Below, piece by piece: positions 38,685-48,148 of a DNA stretch of 64,000 bases (the stretch's first letter is position 1; every line of letters starts with the position of its first letter). A program made the position numbers and the translations under genes. Source of the DNA: Bacteroidota bacterium. Lineage in GTDB: Bacteria; Bacteroidota; Bacteroidia; Chitinophagales; Chitinophagaceae. Below the pieces are notes generated by a model. That model had not been told where the DNA came from, did no database searches, and saw only the letters and a program-made list of their open reading frames with translations. The stretch is taken from assembly GCA_005882315.1 (NCBI GenBank), contig VBAR01000001.1, positions 1,127,736 through 1,191,735 on the forward strand, in the 5' to 3' direction.

Positions 38685-40136
38685 TTAAAACTCGGCGCTT
38701 CCCGGTGTTCTTGGAAATGCTATTACATCCCGAATATTACCCATGCCGGTTACAAACTGTACCATTCTTTCAAAACCTAATCCAAATCCGGCATGCGGTA
38801 CCGTACCGAATCGTCTTGTATCAAGATACCACCACATTTCTTCGGTGGGGATATGCATTTCTTTCATCCGTTTTTCGAGCCTGTCTAAACGCTCTTCTCT
38901 TTGCGAACCTCCAACGATTTCTCCAATCCCCGGCGCAAGAATATCCATGGCTGCTACAGTTTGTCTTCCAGCTGCATCAACATCATTCTGACGCATATAA
39001 AATGCTTTGATAGCTGCAGGGTAATTATAAAGAATAACAGGTTTCTTAAAATGTTTTTCTACAAGATATCTTTCATGTTCACTTTGCAGATCCATTCCCC
39101 ATCCTGTTACAGGGTATTGAAATTTCTTTTTCTTATTGTGATTACTTTCGTTCAGAATTTCAACTGCATCGGTATAAGTCAACCTTTCGAAGTTATTATT
39201 CAAAACAAATTCAAGCTTGTCGATCAATCCCATTTCACTTCGTTTATCCTGTGGCAATTGTTTTTCTTCATCAGCTAACCTTTGTGAAAGAAATTCCAGG
39301 TCCTCACGATTATTCTCCATCGCATATTTAATAATATACTTAATGAATTCTTCAGCGAGGTTCATGTTATCTTCTAAATCATAGAAAGCCATTTCGGGTT
39401 CTATCATCCAGAACTCAGCGAGATGTCTTGCAGTATTGCTATTCTCAGCACGGAAGGTGGGGCCGAATGTATAAATTTCACCAAATGCTGTTGCGCCGAG
39501 TTCACCTTCGAGTTGTCCGCTTACAGTAAGATTGGTTGATCGTCCAAAAAAATCTTCTTTGAAATTAACACTGCCGTCCTCATTGCGTGGTGGATCATCA
39601 AATGGCAATGTTGTTACCCGGAACATTTCACCTGCTCCTTCTGCATCACTTGCTGTTACGATAGGTGTGTGCATGTACACAAAGCCTTTATCGTTATAAA
39701 ATTTATGTACAGCAAATGCCAATGAATGACGTACACGAAACACAGAGCCGAATGTGTTAGTACGGAAACGCAGGTGTGCAATCTCTCTTAAAAATTCGAG
39801 TGAATGTTTTTTAGGTTGCAATGGATATTTTTCCGCATCACTATCACCCAATATTTCAATAGCTGTTGCTTTCAAATCCATTTTCTGCCCTTTGCCAAGT
39901 GAAGCAACTACCGAACCTGTAATTTTTAATGAAGCAGATGTAGTGATGCGTTTCAATAATTCCTCATCAAATTTCCCCAGTTCAACAACCACCTGCAGGT
40001 TATTATTGGTAGAGCCGTCGTTCAGTGCTATAAACTGGTTATTGCGAAAGGTGCGAACCCATCCCATTACCGTTACTTCCTGTTCCTGAGGCTCCTGTGC
40101 CAGCAGGTCTTTGATCTTGATACGTTTGTTGAACAT
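38685..40136 (-). CDS. asnS: Asparaginyl-tRNA synthetase
   Basis: The enzyme charges tRNA-Asn. The protein has an N-terminal OB-fold anticodon-binding domain (about 10-100: [20 protein letters not shown]) and a class II catalytic core. Motif 2 is [20 protein letters not shown] at about 210-230, and motif 3 is [15 protein letters not shown] near the C-terminus. The Asn-type signature [14 protein letters not shown] is present. I placed the start at the ATG at 40136 (483 residues, [12 protein letters not shown]). An in-frame start at 40172 is upstream of a perfect -7 element (40157-40164) and so could not be translated from that promoter. Confidence 0.96.
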   Translation of the reverse strand: MFNKRIKIKDLLAQEPQEQEVTVMGWVRTFRNNQFIALNDGSTNNNLQVVVELGKFDEELLKRITTSASLKITGSVVASLGKGQKMDLKATAIEILGDSDAEKYPLQPKKHSLEFLREIAHLRFRTNTFGSVFRVRHSLAFAVHKFYNDKGFVYMHTPIVTASDAEGAGEMFRVTTLPFDDPPRNEDGSVNFKEDFFGRSTNLTVSGQLEGELGATAFGEIYTFGPTFRAENSNTARHLAEFWMIEPEMAFYDLEDNMNLAEEFIKYIIKYAMENNREDLEFLSQRLADEEKQLPQDKRSEMGLIDKLEFVLNNNFERLTYTDAVEILNESNHNKKKKFQYPVTGWGMDLQSEHERYLVEKHFKKPVILYNYPAAIKAFYMRQNDVDAAGRQTVAAMDILAPGIGEIVGGSQREERLDRLEKRMKEMHIPTEEMWWYLDTRRFGTVPHAGFGLGFERMVQFVTGMGNIRDVIAFPRTPGSAEF

Positions 40137-40156
40137 GCCTTTTTGTTTGAGAGCGG

Positions 40157-40164
40157 CAAAGGTA
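40157..40164 (-). promoter_or_regulatory. Promoter -7 element TACCTTTG of asnS
   Basis: Perfect TAnnTTTG on the minus strand, 20 nt before the ATG at 40136. It decides the start codon of asnS. Confidence 0.5.
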
Positions 40165-40280
40165 TGATTCATCAGGGAACTATTGTTGAACGTCGTCCTT
40201 CGAGAACCTCAGGATAAACTTGCCACTATTGCTCAATCATGGTTATTCCGCCCGCCCGATAATCACAAAACACCTGAAAT

Positions 40281-40311
40281 TTTTGATTTTGCCATTTTCG
40301 CCGTATACTTG
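40281..40311 (+). promoter_or_regulatory. Probable promoter of rho (TTTTG-N18-TATACTTG)
   Basis: TTTTG ends at 40285 and TATACTTG (one mismatch to TAnnTTTG) lies at 40304-40311, spacing 18 nt. The implied leader of about 135 nt before the rho ATG leaves room for autoregulation, which is known for rho in other bacteria. Confidence 0.5.
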
Positions 40312-40453
40312 CATCGGATTCCGGCTTGACAGGTTCCGTTTTAATCTCGCAATACAGTCCATTCAGCCAGTTCCAGTCAAATAATTTCAAACTCAATTTT
40401 CAGATTTTTTAAGACAGGTGAATTAGGTTTCGTGAAACTTCAAGTTATTTTAT

Positions 40454-42121
40454 ATGTATGATATCCTGCAACTGAACGATATGCTCGTTCCCGAATTGCT
40501 CGACATTGCCGAGGAATTGAAAATCCCCAATGCCAAAAAACTTTCGAAACAAGATCTAGTATATAAGATCCTGGACAGCCAGGCTATTGCCAACTCCAAA
40601 GGCGGCAATAATAACGATGATGCATTAAAAGGAAAACGTAAACGAATTATAAAAACAAGTACCGGTATCACTACCGAGGAAGCGATCGTGGAAGACAGTT
40701 CTGCACCGCCGATAACCGGTGATTTAAAAATGCCAGCTAAAAAAATATCCGCTATTATGCCAGTAAAAAAATCTGAAAAGCCCGTCGTTGTGAAAAAGAG
40801 CCGTAAGAAAAGTGAGGACGCCGAAGTAAATGAACCTGTAATTGAAACCCCATCTGCCGAGGAAGAAGTATCAATAAACCAGGAGGAACCACAGGCCGCA
40901 GAAACAACTGCCCAGAATTCAGAGCAAATGCAAGGCCAGGGAAATACTCAAGGTGGCCCGGCAAAATTTTACCCTCCCCGCCGTGAGCAAAACTTTAATG
41001 TAGAATTTGATGGTGTGATACTAAGTGAAGGTGTTTTGGAAATGATGCCAGATGGCTATGGTTTCCTCCGTTCATCGGATTATAATTATTTATCATCACC
41101 TGATGATGTGTATGTATCTCCATCACAAATAAAATTATTTGGATTAAAAACCGGTGATACCGTTTATGGTGCGGTACGTCCTCCAAAAGAAGGCGAAAAA
41201 TATTTTGCACTCTTGAAAGTTGATACGATCAATGGTAAAGGACCTGAAGAAGTTCGTGACCGTGTACCGTTTGATTACCTGACACCACTTTTCCCTTTTG
41301 AAAAATTAAACCTTTTCACAACTCCATCTGATTATTCAACAAGAATAATGGATCTGTTTACACCAATTGGTAAAGGACAGCGTGGATTAATAGTAGCTCA
41401 ACCGAAAACCGGTAAAACGATGTTGTTGAAAGCCGTGGCTAATGCTATTGCTGAAAACCATCCTGAATGTTACTTGATGGTCGTACTCGTAGATGAGAGA
41501 CCGGAAGAGGTAACCGATATGGAAAGAAGTGTGAAAGCAGAAGTAATTGCATCCACTTTTGATGAGCCGGCAGAGAAACACGTAAAGGTTTCTACTATTG
41601 CTTTGCAAAAAGCAAAACGATTGGTAGAGTGTGGTCATGATGTGGTGATACTCCTTGACTCAATAACAAGATTAGCCCGTGCCCATAATACTGTTGCACC
41701 TGCAAGTGGTAAAGTATTGTCTGGCGGTGTGGAAGCAAATGCAATGCAAAAACCAAAACAGTTTTTTGGTGCTGCAAGAAAAATAGAATACGGAGGTTCT
41801 TTAACTATCATTGCAACTGCGCTGGTTGATACCGGAAGTAAAATGGATGAGGTGATCTTTGAAGAATTTAAAGGAACCGGTAATATGGAATTGCAGCTTG
41901 ACAGAAGATTGTCTAACAAACGTATTTATCCTGCTATTGATATTGTTGCTTCGTCTACTCGTCGTGATGACCTGTTGCTTGAAAGAGATGTGCTGCAGCG
42001 TATGAACCTACTGCGTGTATTCCTTGCAGACATGAATGCTGAAGAGGCAATGCGTGAACTGCAAAACAGGATGAAGGGAACCAAGAGCAATGAAGAGTTT
42101 TTGGCAAGTATGAATAAGTAA
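40454..42121 (+). CDS. rho: Transcription termination factor Rho with N-terminal insertion
   Basis: Rho is a hexameric RNA helicase that ends transcription. The 555 residues open with the Rho N-terminal helical domain ([24 protein letters not shown] as separate pieces over residues 10-35). A roughly 120-residue charged, low-complexity insertion follows (about 58-178, with Lys-rich and Glu/Gln-rich parts), then the RNA-binding OB fold ([25 protein letters not shown]). The ATPase core has Walker [15 protein letters not shown] (about 315), [30 protein letters not shown] and the Q-loop/secondary RNA site [14 protein letters not shown]. coli Rho has 419 residues; the insertion explains the difference and is typical of Bacteroidota. 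A terminator follows. Confidence 0.96.
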   Translation: MYDILQLNDMLVPELLDIAEELKIPNAKKLSKQDLVYKILDSQAIANSKGGNNNDDALKGKRKRIIKTSTGITTEEAIVEDSSAPPITGDLKMPAKKISAIMPVKKSEKPVVVKKSRKKSEDAEVNEPVIETPSAEEEVSINQEEPQAAETTAQNSEQMQGQGNTQGGPAKFYPPRREQNFNVEFDGVILSEGVLEMMPDGYGFLRSSDYNYLSSPDDVYVSPSQIKLFGLKTGDTVYGAVRPPKEGEKYFALLKVDTINGKGPEEVRDRVPFDYLTPLFPFEKLNLFTTPSDYSTRIMDLFTPIGKGQRGLIVAQPKTGKTMLLKAVANAIAENHPECYLMVVLVDERPEEVTDMERSVKAEVIASTFDEPAEKHVKVSTIALQKAKRLVECGHDVVILLDSITRLARAHNTVAPASGKVLSGGVEANAMQKPKQFFGAARKIEYGGSLTIIATALVDTGSKMDEVIFEEFKGTGNMELQLDRRLSNKRIYPAIDIVASSTRRDDLLLERDVLQRMNLLRVFLADMNAEEAMRELQNRMKGTKSNEEFLASMNK

Positions 42122-42136
42122 TTAACCGATTAGCAG

Positions 42137-42154
42137 TCCCGATAGCTATCGGGA
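42137..42154. repeat. 18-bp perfect palindrome
   Basis: TCCCGATAGCTATCGGGA, 16 nt after the rho stop, reads the same on both strands with no loop. It may be a dispersed intergenic palindrome or part of the termination region. Confidence 0.7.
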
Positions 42155-42171
42155 TGCAAATGATATAACAG

Positions 42172-42204
42172 AAAGCTGCTGATCAATTCGGCAGCTTTTA
42201 TTTT
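42172..42204 (+). terminator. Rho-independent terminator after rho
   Basis: AAAGCTGC and GCAGCTTT form an 8-bp stem around an 11-nt loop, followed by TATTTTTGTTT. Confidence 0.8.
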
Positions 42205-42246
42205 TGTTTAAGTAATTTTAAGTATAATAAAAGAGGAATAATAGCT

Positions 42247-43485
42247 ATGATCCAGTTTGAAAAATTTGTTTTATCAAATGGCTTGAGGGTAATCGTTCAC
42301 GAAGACAGTTCAACACCAATGGCGGTTGTAAATATTATGTATGATGTTGGCGCAAGAGATGAAGACCCGAACCGTACCGGTTTTGCGCATTTGTTTGAGC
42401 ATTTAATGTTTGGTGGTTCTATCAATATTCCGGAATATGATGAGCCCTTGCAAATGGCCGGCGGAGAAAATAATGCCTATACAACAAGTGATCTTACCAA
42501 CTACCACATACAAGTACCGGCCGAAAACCTGGAAACAGCTTTCTGGTTAGAGAGTGACAGGATGTTATCACTTGCGTTTAGTGAAAAAAGCCTTGATGTG
42601 CAACGAAAAGTTGTATGTGAAGAGTTTAAAGAGCGTTACCTGAATAAACCATATGGAGATGTATGGAAAACAATGCTGGATATTGCATACAAAACGCATC
42701 CGTACAGATGGATGACGATCGGCAAAGAGCTTTCACATATTGAAAACGCAAAGTTGGAAGATGTAAAGAATTTTTTCTTTAAACACTACCGGCCCGTTAA
42801 TGCAATACTCGTAGTAGCCGGTAATGTAAAAACAGCACAGGTAAAACAGTTAGCTGAAAAATGGTTTGGAGAAATTCCGGCTGGAGAAAAATATATCCGC
42901 AACCTGCCCCAGGAAGAAGCACAAACTGCCGCAAGAAGATTGGAAGTTGTTGCAGATGTGCCGCTGCATGCTTTTTATAAATGCTGGCATATCTATCCAC
43001 GGCTTGACAACAGGTATTATATCGCAGATCTGATAACTGATATTTTGAGTGGTGGCGGTTCGTCAAGATTATACCAATCACTGGTAAAGGAGAAAAAACT
43101 ATTCAGCAATATAGAATGTCAACATACAGGAAGTATCGATGCAGGTCTTGCTGTAATAGAAGGAAAATTAGTGGCTAGTGTAAAAATAGAAGATGCAGAA
43201 AAAGCCGTAGAAGAAGAGTTGGAGAAAATGAGAAATGAAAAAGTAAGTGAAGCAGAATTGCAGAAAGTGAAGAATAAAACAGAAAGTATGATTGCCTTTG
43301 AAGATATGAGTGTAATGAACCGTGCTAATAGTCTTGCTTTTTACGAGTTGCTGGGCGATGCTTCCATGATGAATTCGGAGCTGGAAAAATATGCGGCTGT
43401 AACTTCAGATGACATTTTAACTGAATGCCGCAATATTTTCAGGGAAAGTAATAGTAATACACTGCATTATATGGCCAAGAATTAG
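42247..43485 (+). CDS. M16-family zinc metallopeptidase (active type)
   Basis: The 412-residue protein has the zinc motif HxxEH in FAHLFEHLMFGG at about residues 47-58 and the downstream Glu in EEFKERYLNKPYGD (about 123), so the catalytic site is complete. The second lobe has GGGSSRLYQSLVKEKKL at about 270-286. No signal peptide is seen, so it probably acts in the cytoplasm or is exported by another route. M16B enzymes often pair with an inactive partner; the paralogue at 3634-4908, which lacks the zinc site, is a candidate. It stands alone between rho and tRNA-Phe. Confidence 0.93.
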   Translation: MIQFEKFVLSNGLRVIVHEDSSTPMAVVNIMYDVGARDEDPNRTGFAHLFEHLMFGGSINIPEYDEPLQMAGGENNAYTTSDLTNYHIQVPAENLETAFWLESDRMLSLAFSEKSLDVQRKVVCEEFKERYLNKPYGDVWKTMLDIAYKTHPYRWMTIGKELSHIENAKLEDVKNFFFKHYRPVNAILVVAGNVKTAQVKQLAEKWFGEIPAGEKYIRNLPQEEAQTAARRLEVVADVPLHAFYKCWHIYPRLDNRYYIADLITDILSGGGSSRLYQSLVKEKKLFSNIECQHTGSIDAGLAVIEGKLVASVKIEDAEKAVEEELEKMRNEKVSEAELQKVKNKTESMIAFEDMSVMNRANSLAFYELLGDASMMNSELEKYAAVTSDDILTECRNIFRESNSNTLHYMAKN

Positions 43486-43520
43486 TTTGATTCATATTTC
43501 AGATTTTTGGCGATTCCCGT

Positions 43521-43528
43521 TATATTTG
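43521..43528 (+). promoter_or_regulatory. Promoter -7 element TATATTTG of tRNA-Phe
   Basis: Perfect TAnnTTTG, 21 nt before the first base of the tRNA. A TTTTG lies upstream, but at only 11 nt spacing, so the -33 part is unclear. Confidence 0.55.
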
Positions 43529-43549
43529 CAGCCCCAACAAAGGAAATGA

Positions 43550-43622
43550 GGTGCGGTAGCTCAGTCGGTAGAGCAAAGGACTGAAAATCCTTGTGTCGGC
43601 GGTTCGATCCCGCCCCACACCA
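43550..43622 (+). tRNA. tRNA-Phe (anticodon GAA)
   Basis: A 73-nt cloverleaf reads cleanly: acceptor 43550-43556, D stem GCTC/GAGC, anticodon stem AAGGA/TCCTT with loop CTGAAAA (GAA at 43583-43585), variable loop GTGTC, T arm GGCGG-TTCGATC-CCGCC, discriminator A. The acceptor stem has one C-A mismatch at pair 5-68. The 3' CCA is not encoded and must be added by CCA transferase. Confidence 0.95.
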
Positions 43623-43628
43623 CTTCCA

Positions 43629-43664
43629 AAAGCCCGGTCAATTTCGACAGGGCTTTAATTTTTT
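43629..43664 (+). terminator. Terminator after tRNA-Phe
   Basis: AAAGCCC and GGGCTTT pair around a loop that itself contains GTC/GAC, followed by AATTTTTT. It ends the tRNA transcript before feoB. Confidence 0.8.
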
Positions 43665-43719
43665 CCGTATCTCATCTCTTAAAAATCTCATTTCGTAACA
43701 TACTGGCATCCACCTTTTT

Positions 43720-43727
43720 TACATTTG
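43720..43727 (+). promoter_or_regulatory. Promoter -7 element TACATTTG of feoB
   Basis: Perfect TAnnTTTG ending only 10 nt before the feoB ATG, so the mRNA would have almost no leader. Confidence 0.5.
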
Positions 43728-43737
43728 TCGCTATTCA

Positions 43738-45852
43738 ATGAATCCCCGGCCTTTACATATCGCTTTTGTAGGTAATCCCAACAGTGGAAAGAGTTCTCTT
43801 TTTAATTGTTTTACCGGGTTGAAACAAAAGGTTGGAAACTTTCCTGGTGTTACGGTTGAAAAAAAAACCGGAACTGCCGATCTCGGAGATTCAATTAAAG
43901 CTGAGATCATTGATCTCCCAGGCTCTTATAGTCTTTATCCCCGACAACTGGATGAATGGGTAAGCTATAAAGTATTGCTGAACCAGGATAAGATCAAAGC
44001 AGATATTGTAGTTGCTGTCGCTGATGCCAGCAATCTGAAACGTAACCTGCTTTTTTGTACTCAACTGATCGATCTGAAGGTTCCGGTTGTCATTGCCTTA
44101 ACGATGATGGACCTTGCTAAAAGCAAAGGAATAAAAATTGATGTAGCGGGATTGGAAAGAGAGTTGGGTGTGCCGATCGTTGCTGTGAACCCAAGAAAAA
44201 ACAAAGGAATTCCTGAGTTAAAGAAAGCAATCCTGCTTACTGCTCAACATGCATATAAAGCACCGGTTCGGGATTTTATTGAAAATAAAAACCTGGCATC
44301 TGATGCGATCGATGATATTCAAAAAGTTTTTCCAGCTCTCAGCGATTATACAAGTATTCATTATTTGATCAACCATGAAAGTTTTAATCTTTCAAATACT
44401 TTACAGGATACTGTAGAAAATATTGAACTTAAGCATAAATTCAATCCTACCAAAACACAGGCAGAAGAAATACTGCAACGTTATCATCGTATTGGCCAGA
44501 TAATGAAGCAAACGGTTTCAGAACCGGGGCCTTTACAAAAATCTTTGTTTACAGAAAAGCTGGATAATCTTTTGTTGCATCGCAGATGGGGTTATATTAT
44601 TCTGCTCGCTGTATTATTTCTTTTGTTCCAAAGTGTTTTCTGGCTTGCGCAATTTCCGATGGATTGGATTGAACTCGGGTTTTCAAAAATGAGTTCTGCC
44701 GTTTCTTCTGCATTACCAGATAATCGTTGGTCAGACTTATTGATAAATGGAGTGATCGCTGGCCTTAGTGGCATTCTTGTTTTCATTCCGCAGATCATGA
44801 TCTTATTTGGTCTTATTACAATGCTTGAAGACAGTGGATATATGGCAAGGATCAGTTTTCTAAGTGATAGATTAATGCGAAGTGTTGGATTGAATGGTAA
44901 AAGTGTAATGCCGATGATAAGTGGATTTGCATGTGCAGTGCCGGCCATTATGAGTGCAAGAAGTATTGAAAACAGGAAAGAGCGGTTGCTTACGATCCTT
45001 ATTACGCCGTTGATGAGTTGTTCGGCAAGATTGCCGGTGTATACTATATTAATTGCATTGGTTATTCCAAATAATTACGTGTTGGGATTTTTAAGTCTGC
45101 AGGGATTGGTAATGATGGGGCTTTATTTGCTTGGGTTGGTAATGGCCCTGATAGTTTCGTATGTAGCCAAGTGGTTCATAAAAATTAAGGAAAAAAGTTT
45201 TTTTATTCTCGAATTACCCATTTATCGTTCACCACGCTGGGGAAATGTATTGCATACTATGATCAGCAAGGCGAAGATATTTGTATTTGATGCAGGTAAA
45301 GTCATCATGGTGATCAGTTTGATTTTATGGGCACTTAGTTCTTTTGGCCCGGGAAATAAAATGCAGCAAATAACTCAACAGTACGAACTAAAAATTTCAG
45401 AGCCCGGCGCTGATGTCGCTAAACTTGAGAAAGAGAAAAACACAGTCAAACTTGAGAACTCCTATGCGGGTAAGCTGGGGAAAGCAATTGAACCCGCCAT
45501 TGCCCCTTTGGGTTATGACTGGAAAATCGGCATTGCATTGATCACTTCATTCGCCGCAAGGGAAGTTTTTGTTGGAACGATGGCAACCTTATACAGTGTG
45601 GGTGATGAAGATGGCGATTTGTTGCTGCGTGATAAAATGAAAGCTGCAGTAAGAAAAGACGGAACTCCGGTTTATAATCTCGCTGCTGGATTATCGCTGA
45701 TGATCTTCTATGTATTTGCAATGCAATGTATGAGTACGCTGGCTGTAGTAAAACGAGAAACACGAAGCTGGAAATGGCCGGTCATTCAGTTATTGTATAT
45801 GACGGCGCTGGCTTATTTGATGGCTTTAATAGCTTATCAACTGTTCAAATAA
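43738..45852 (+). CDS. feoB: Ferrous iron transport protein B
   Basis: FeoB imports Fe(II) across the inner membrane. The 704 residues have an N-terminal G domain: G1 GNPNSGKSS at about 11-19, G2 region VGNFPGVTVEKKTG, and G3 DLPGSYSL. The G4 position reads TMMD instead of NxxD. A helical GDI-like region follows to about 270. The membrane part has two gate motifs (EDSGYMARISF and FACAVPAIMSARS in the first, SFAAREVFVGTMATLYS in the second) and about eight to ten helices. feoA is not adjacent; it lies at 49998-50222 on the other strand. The stop is 1 nt from the stop of the convergent beta-lactamase-like gene. Confidence 0.95.
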   Translation: MNPRPLHIAFVGNPNSGKSSLFNCFTGLKQKVGNFPGVTVEKKTGTADLGDSIKAEIIDLPGSYSLYPRQLDEWVSYKVLLNQDKIKADIVVAVADASNLKRNLLFCTQLIDLKVPVVIALTMMDLAKSKGIKIDVAGLERELGVPIVAVNPRKNKGIPELKKAILLTAQHAYKAPVRDFIENKNLASDAIDDIQKVFPALSDYTSIHYLINHESFNLSNTLQDTVENIELKHKFNPTKTQAEEILQRYHRIGQIMKQTVSEPGPLQKSLFTEKLDNLLLHRRWGYIILLAVLFLLFQSVFWLAQFPMDWIELGFSKMSSAVSSALPDNRWSDLLINGVIAGLSGILVFIPQIMILFGLITMLEDSGYMARISFLSDRLMRSVGLNGKSVMPMISGFACAVPAIMSARSIENRKERLLTILITPLMSCSARLPVYTILIALVIPNNYVLGFLSLQGLVMMGLYLLGLVMALIVSYVAKWFIKIKEKSFFILELPIYRSPRWGNVLHTMISKAKIFVFDAGKVIMVISLILWALSSFGPGNKMQQITQQYELKISEPGADVAKLEKEKNTVKLENSYAGKLGKAIEPAIAPLGYDWKIGIALITSFAAREVFVGTMATLYSVGDEDGDLLLRDKMKAAVRKDGTPVYNLAAGLSLMIFYVFAMQCMSTLAVVKRETRSWKWPVIQLLYMTALAYLMALIAYQLFK

Positions 45853-45853
45853 A

Positions 45854-46750
45854 TTATTTTACCGCTGCCTCCCATTTATCTTTCGGTTCAAAATAATCCC
45901 AAAGCAATCTTGAAATTTTTCTTGCCAAAGTCCAGGCTTCATTTTCGTGTGTCCAGGAAATGTCTTTGTTGTTTTTAGTAAAAATTGAAAAAACATAAGG
46001 ATTGTGCGGGGCATTTACAATCGTGACTTCGCTGCGTACTGCATTTACACAACCATTTTTGCTAAACACTTCTATATAAGGCGGTATTTGTGAGATAGCT
46101 TCATCCTCATCCCAGAAATTTCTCCCAAGCATTCTCATCATCCTATCACAGAGCTCTTTTGAAAAAATTTCATTCTTGTAAATTTTTTCCAGCACGGTTC
46201 CTATTTCATAAGGCGTCGTTTGTCCCCATTGATATTTTGAGCGGTATTCTTCTCTGCCGGGAGTTCTTGAATTAATTCTTGTGTTTTTCAACCCGAAGCT
46301 ATCAAGCAGTTCATTAATTCTTGTCCCCGTACCAGCAATGCTCTGTAGCCAAAGGCTGGCAGTATTATCACTGGTAGTAAGCATAAGCATTAATAGTTTT
46401 TTCAACGCTATCTTTTCGTCGGTTTTAAAAGAACCGAGTATATCTGCACCAGCATATAGTAACGAGTCTTTATAAGTGAAGGCAGAGTCATAGGTTATTT
46501 CACCCGTAAATAGTTTTTGTACAACTCCAATCATTATCGGCACTTTCACAATGCTTGCAGTAGGAAAAATTGTATCCGCATTAATAGCAATTGTTTTACC
46601 CGTACGGAGATTTTTTACATAAATACCAATATCACCATTGAATCCATTAATTTCTTCACTTACTTTTTTAAAAAGTTTTTTATCCGTTGTCTGTGCCTGC
46701 GAATATTGTAACAACAGAACACATGCTATTAATTGAAAATATTTTTTCAT
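45854..46750 (-). CDS. Class A beta-lactamase-like serine hydrolase
   Basis: The 298-residue protein has a signal peptide (YFQLIACVLLLQYSQA) and the penicillin-interacting fold: SxxK in FPTASIVKVPIM (about residues 67-70), SDN in LTTSDNTASLW (about 126-128) and a KxG motif that reads KNG (FSKNGCV) instead of KTG. The deacylating Glu of the omega loop cannot be assigned with certainty; candidates are the Glu pair in GREEYRSK. It may thus be a D,D-peptidase-like or other serine hydrolase and not a true lactamase. It follows the M20 gene by 18 nt, so the two are probably co-transcribed. Confidence 0.85.
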   Translation of the reverse strand: MKKYFQLIACVLLLQYSQAQTTDKKLFKKVSEEINGFNGDIGIYVKNLRTGKTIAINADTIFPTASIVKVPIMIGVVQKLFTGEITYDSAFTYKDSLLYAGADILGSFKTDEKIALKKLLMLMLTTSDNTASLWLQSIAGTGTRINELLDSFGLKNTRINSRTPGREEYRSKYQWGQTTPYEIGTVLEKIYKNEIFSKELCDRMMRMLGRNFWDEDEAISQIPPYIEVFSKNGCVNAVRSEVTIVNAPHNPYVFSIFTKNNKDISWTHENEAWTLARKISRLLWDYFEPKDKWEAAVK

Positions 46751-46768
46751 TCTACAAACTTGTAATAC

Positions 46769-48061
46769 TTATTGTCTGTTCAGGTAATCAAATACAATTG
46801 TACAAAATGCTTTGATGCCGGTTTTCATTCCGCAATCATCCACAAAAAACTCTGCTGTATGATGTGGTGGCGCCTTCTTAGGATCATTCCCTTTTGGCAT
46901 TCCTCCCAGGTAAAAAAAGAATGCTGGGGCCTTTTCACCATAATAAGAAAAATCTTCTGCGCCAGTCACCCATTCTCTTTCTTTTACATTATCCATCCCC
47001 GCCGCCTGCTGAAGTGATGGTATTGTTTTCTTCACGAGGTCAGGATCGTTATATGTAACGAGTGTTTTTGTATCAAGAGAAACTTCTGCCGTTGCACCAG
47101 AAGCTTCTGCAATATTGATTGCCGTCCGTCGTAGTTTTTCATCAATATCCTTTTGCATGTCTTTATCAAGTGTACGAATGGTTCCCTTCATAGTGCACGA
47201 CTCGGCAATAATATTATTTCTTACGCCGCCATCAATTCTAGCGACCGTAATTATAACAGGGGCTTTTGTAAGTTCTGATTGACGGCTCACTATTGTCTGA
47301 AGCCCATTAATGATCTGCGCAGAAACAACTATCGGGTCGATGCCTTTCCATGGTTGTGCGCCGTGGCTACCTTTTCCGTTTACTTTTATTACAAACCAAT
47401 CAGACGATGCCATAAATGCGCCTGACTTATATTCGATTTTTCCTACTTCAATATCAGATTCGATATGCAAACCAAAAATCGCATCTACTTTCGGGTTCTC
47501 CATTACTCCTTCTTTGATCATCAACGGGGCTCCACCTTCCTCTCCTTCCGGCGGCCCTTCTTCTGCTGGTTGAAAAATAAATTTTACTGTTCCTTTAATT
47601 TCATTTTTCATACCTGATAATATTTCTGCAACACTCATAAGCATTGCAGCATGTGTGTCGTGTCCACAAGCATGCATAACACCAACTTCAGCCCCGCTAT
47701 AAGTTGATTTGACCTTTGAAATAAAGGGAAGATCATTTTTTTCAACAATTGGTAATGCATCTATATCGGCACGCAGTGCAATGCATTTCCCCGGTTTTGC
47801 TCCTTTTAAAATTCCGACAACACCTGTCTTGCCAACATTCTCTTTCACTTCTATTCCAAGAGCCCGAAGATGGTCGGCAATTTTTTTTGCTGTGCGGTAT
47901 TCATTATTCCCCAATTCCGGATTTTGATGAAAATCTCTTCTCCATTCGATGCTTTTTGATTCAACCTTATTTGCTGCTGTTTCAATTTTTTCTTTAAGCT
48001 GAACCTGGGAGAAACATAAAAGTGGAAATGCCAACGATAATACAATTAGGTGTTTTTTCAT
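46769..48061 (-). CDS. Exported M20-family amidohydrolase/peptidase
   Basis: The 430-residue protein has a signal peptide (HLIVLSLAFPLLCFSQ) and the M20D (IAA-amino-acid hydrolase/hippurate hydrolase-like) layout. Metal ligands appear in MHACGHDTHAAMLM (about 127-140) and FQPAEEGPPEGEEGG (about 161-175), and HIES and the dimerisation segment GKGSHGAQPWKGIDP follow. The metal-binding end is FFFYLGG...PPHHTAEFFVDD. Such enzymes cleave N-acyl amino acids or small amide conjugates. The extra acidic stretch EGPPEGEEGG is a local feature. It is upstream of, and close to, the beta-lactamase-like gene. Confidence 0.92.
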   Translation of the reverse strand: MKKHLIVLSLAFPLLCFSQVQLKEKIETAANKVESKSIEWRRDFHQNPELGNNEYRTAKKIADHLRALGIEVKENVGKTGVVGILKGAKPGKCIALRADIDALPIVEKNDLPFISKVKSTYSGAEVGVMHACGHDTHAAMLMSVAEILSGMKNEIKGTVKFIFQPAEEGPPEGEEGGAPLMIKEGVMENPKVDAIFGLHIESDIEVGKIEYKSGAFMASSDWFVIKVNGKGSHGAQPWKGIDPIVVSAQIINGLQTIVSRQSELTKAPVIITVARIDGGVRNNIIAESCTMKGTIRTLDKDMQKDIDEKLRRTAINIAEASGATAEVSLDTKTLVTYNDPDLVKKTIPSLQQAAGMDNVKEREWVTGAEDFSYYGEKAPAFFFYLGGMPKGNDPKKAPPHHTAEFFVDDCGMKTGIKAFCTIVFDYLNRQ

Positions 48062-48148
48062 TGTCCAAATTTTTATGAATATACACCCGAATGAGATTTT
48101 GGAAGCAGTTTAGATAAGAGTCCTATTATTTTTTTACTTTTATTGTTA

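Noticed and set aside
43550-43738. tRNA-Phe as an integration site for an element that carries feoB
   Set aside because: No integrase and no duplicated tRNA 3' end are visible on either side, and feoB is a typical core gene with its own promoter.
45854-46750. Acquired beta-lactam resistance gene
   Set aside because: The gene matches its surroundings in base use, sits with a housekeeping M20 gene, has KNG instead of KTG and no certain deacylating Glu, and there are no mobile elements.
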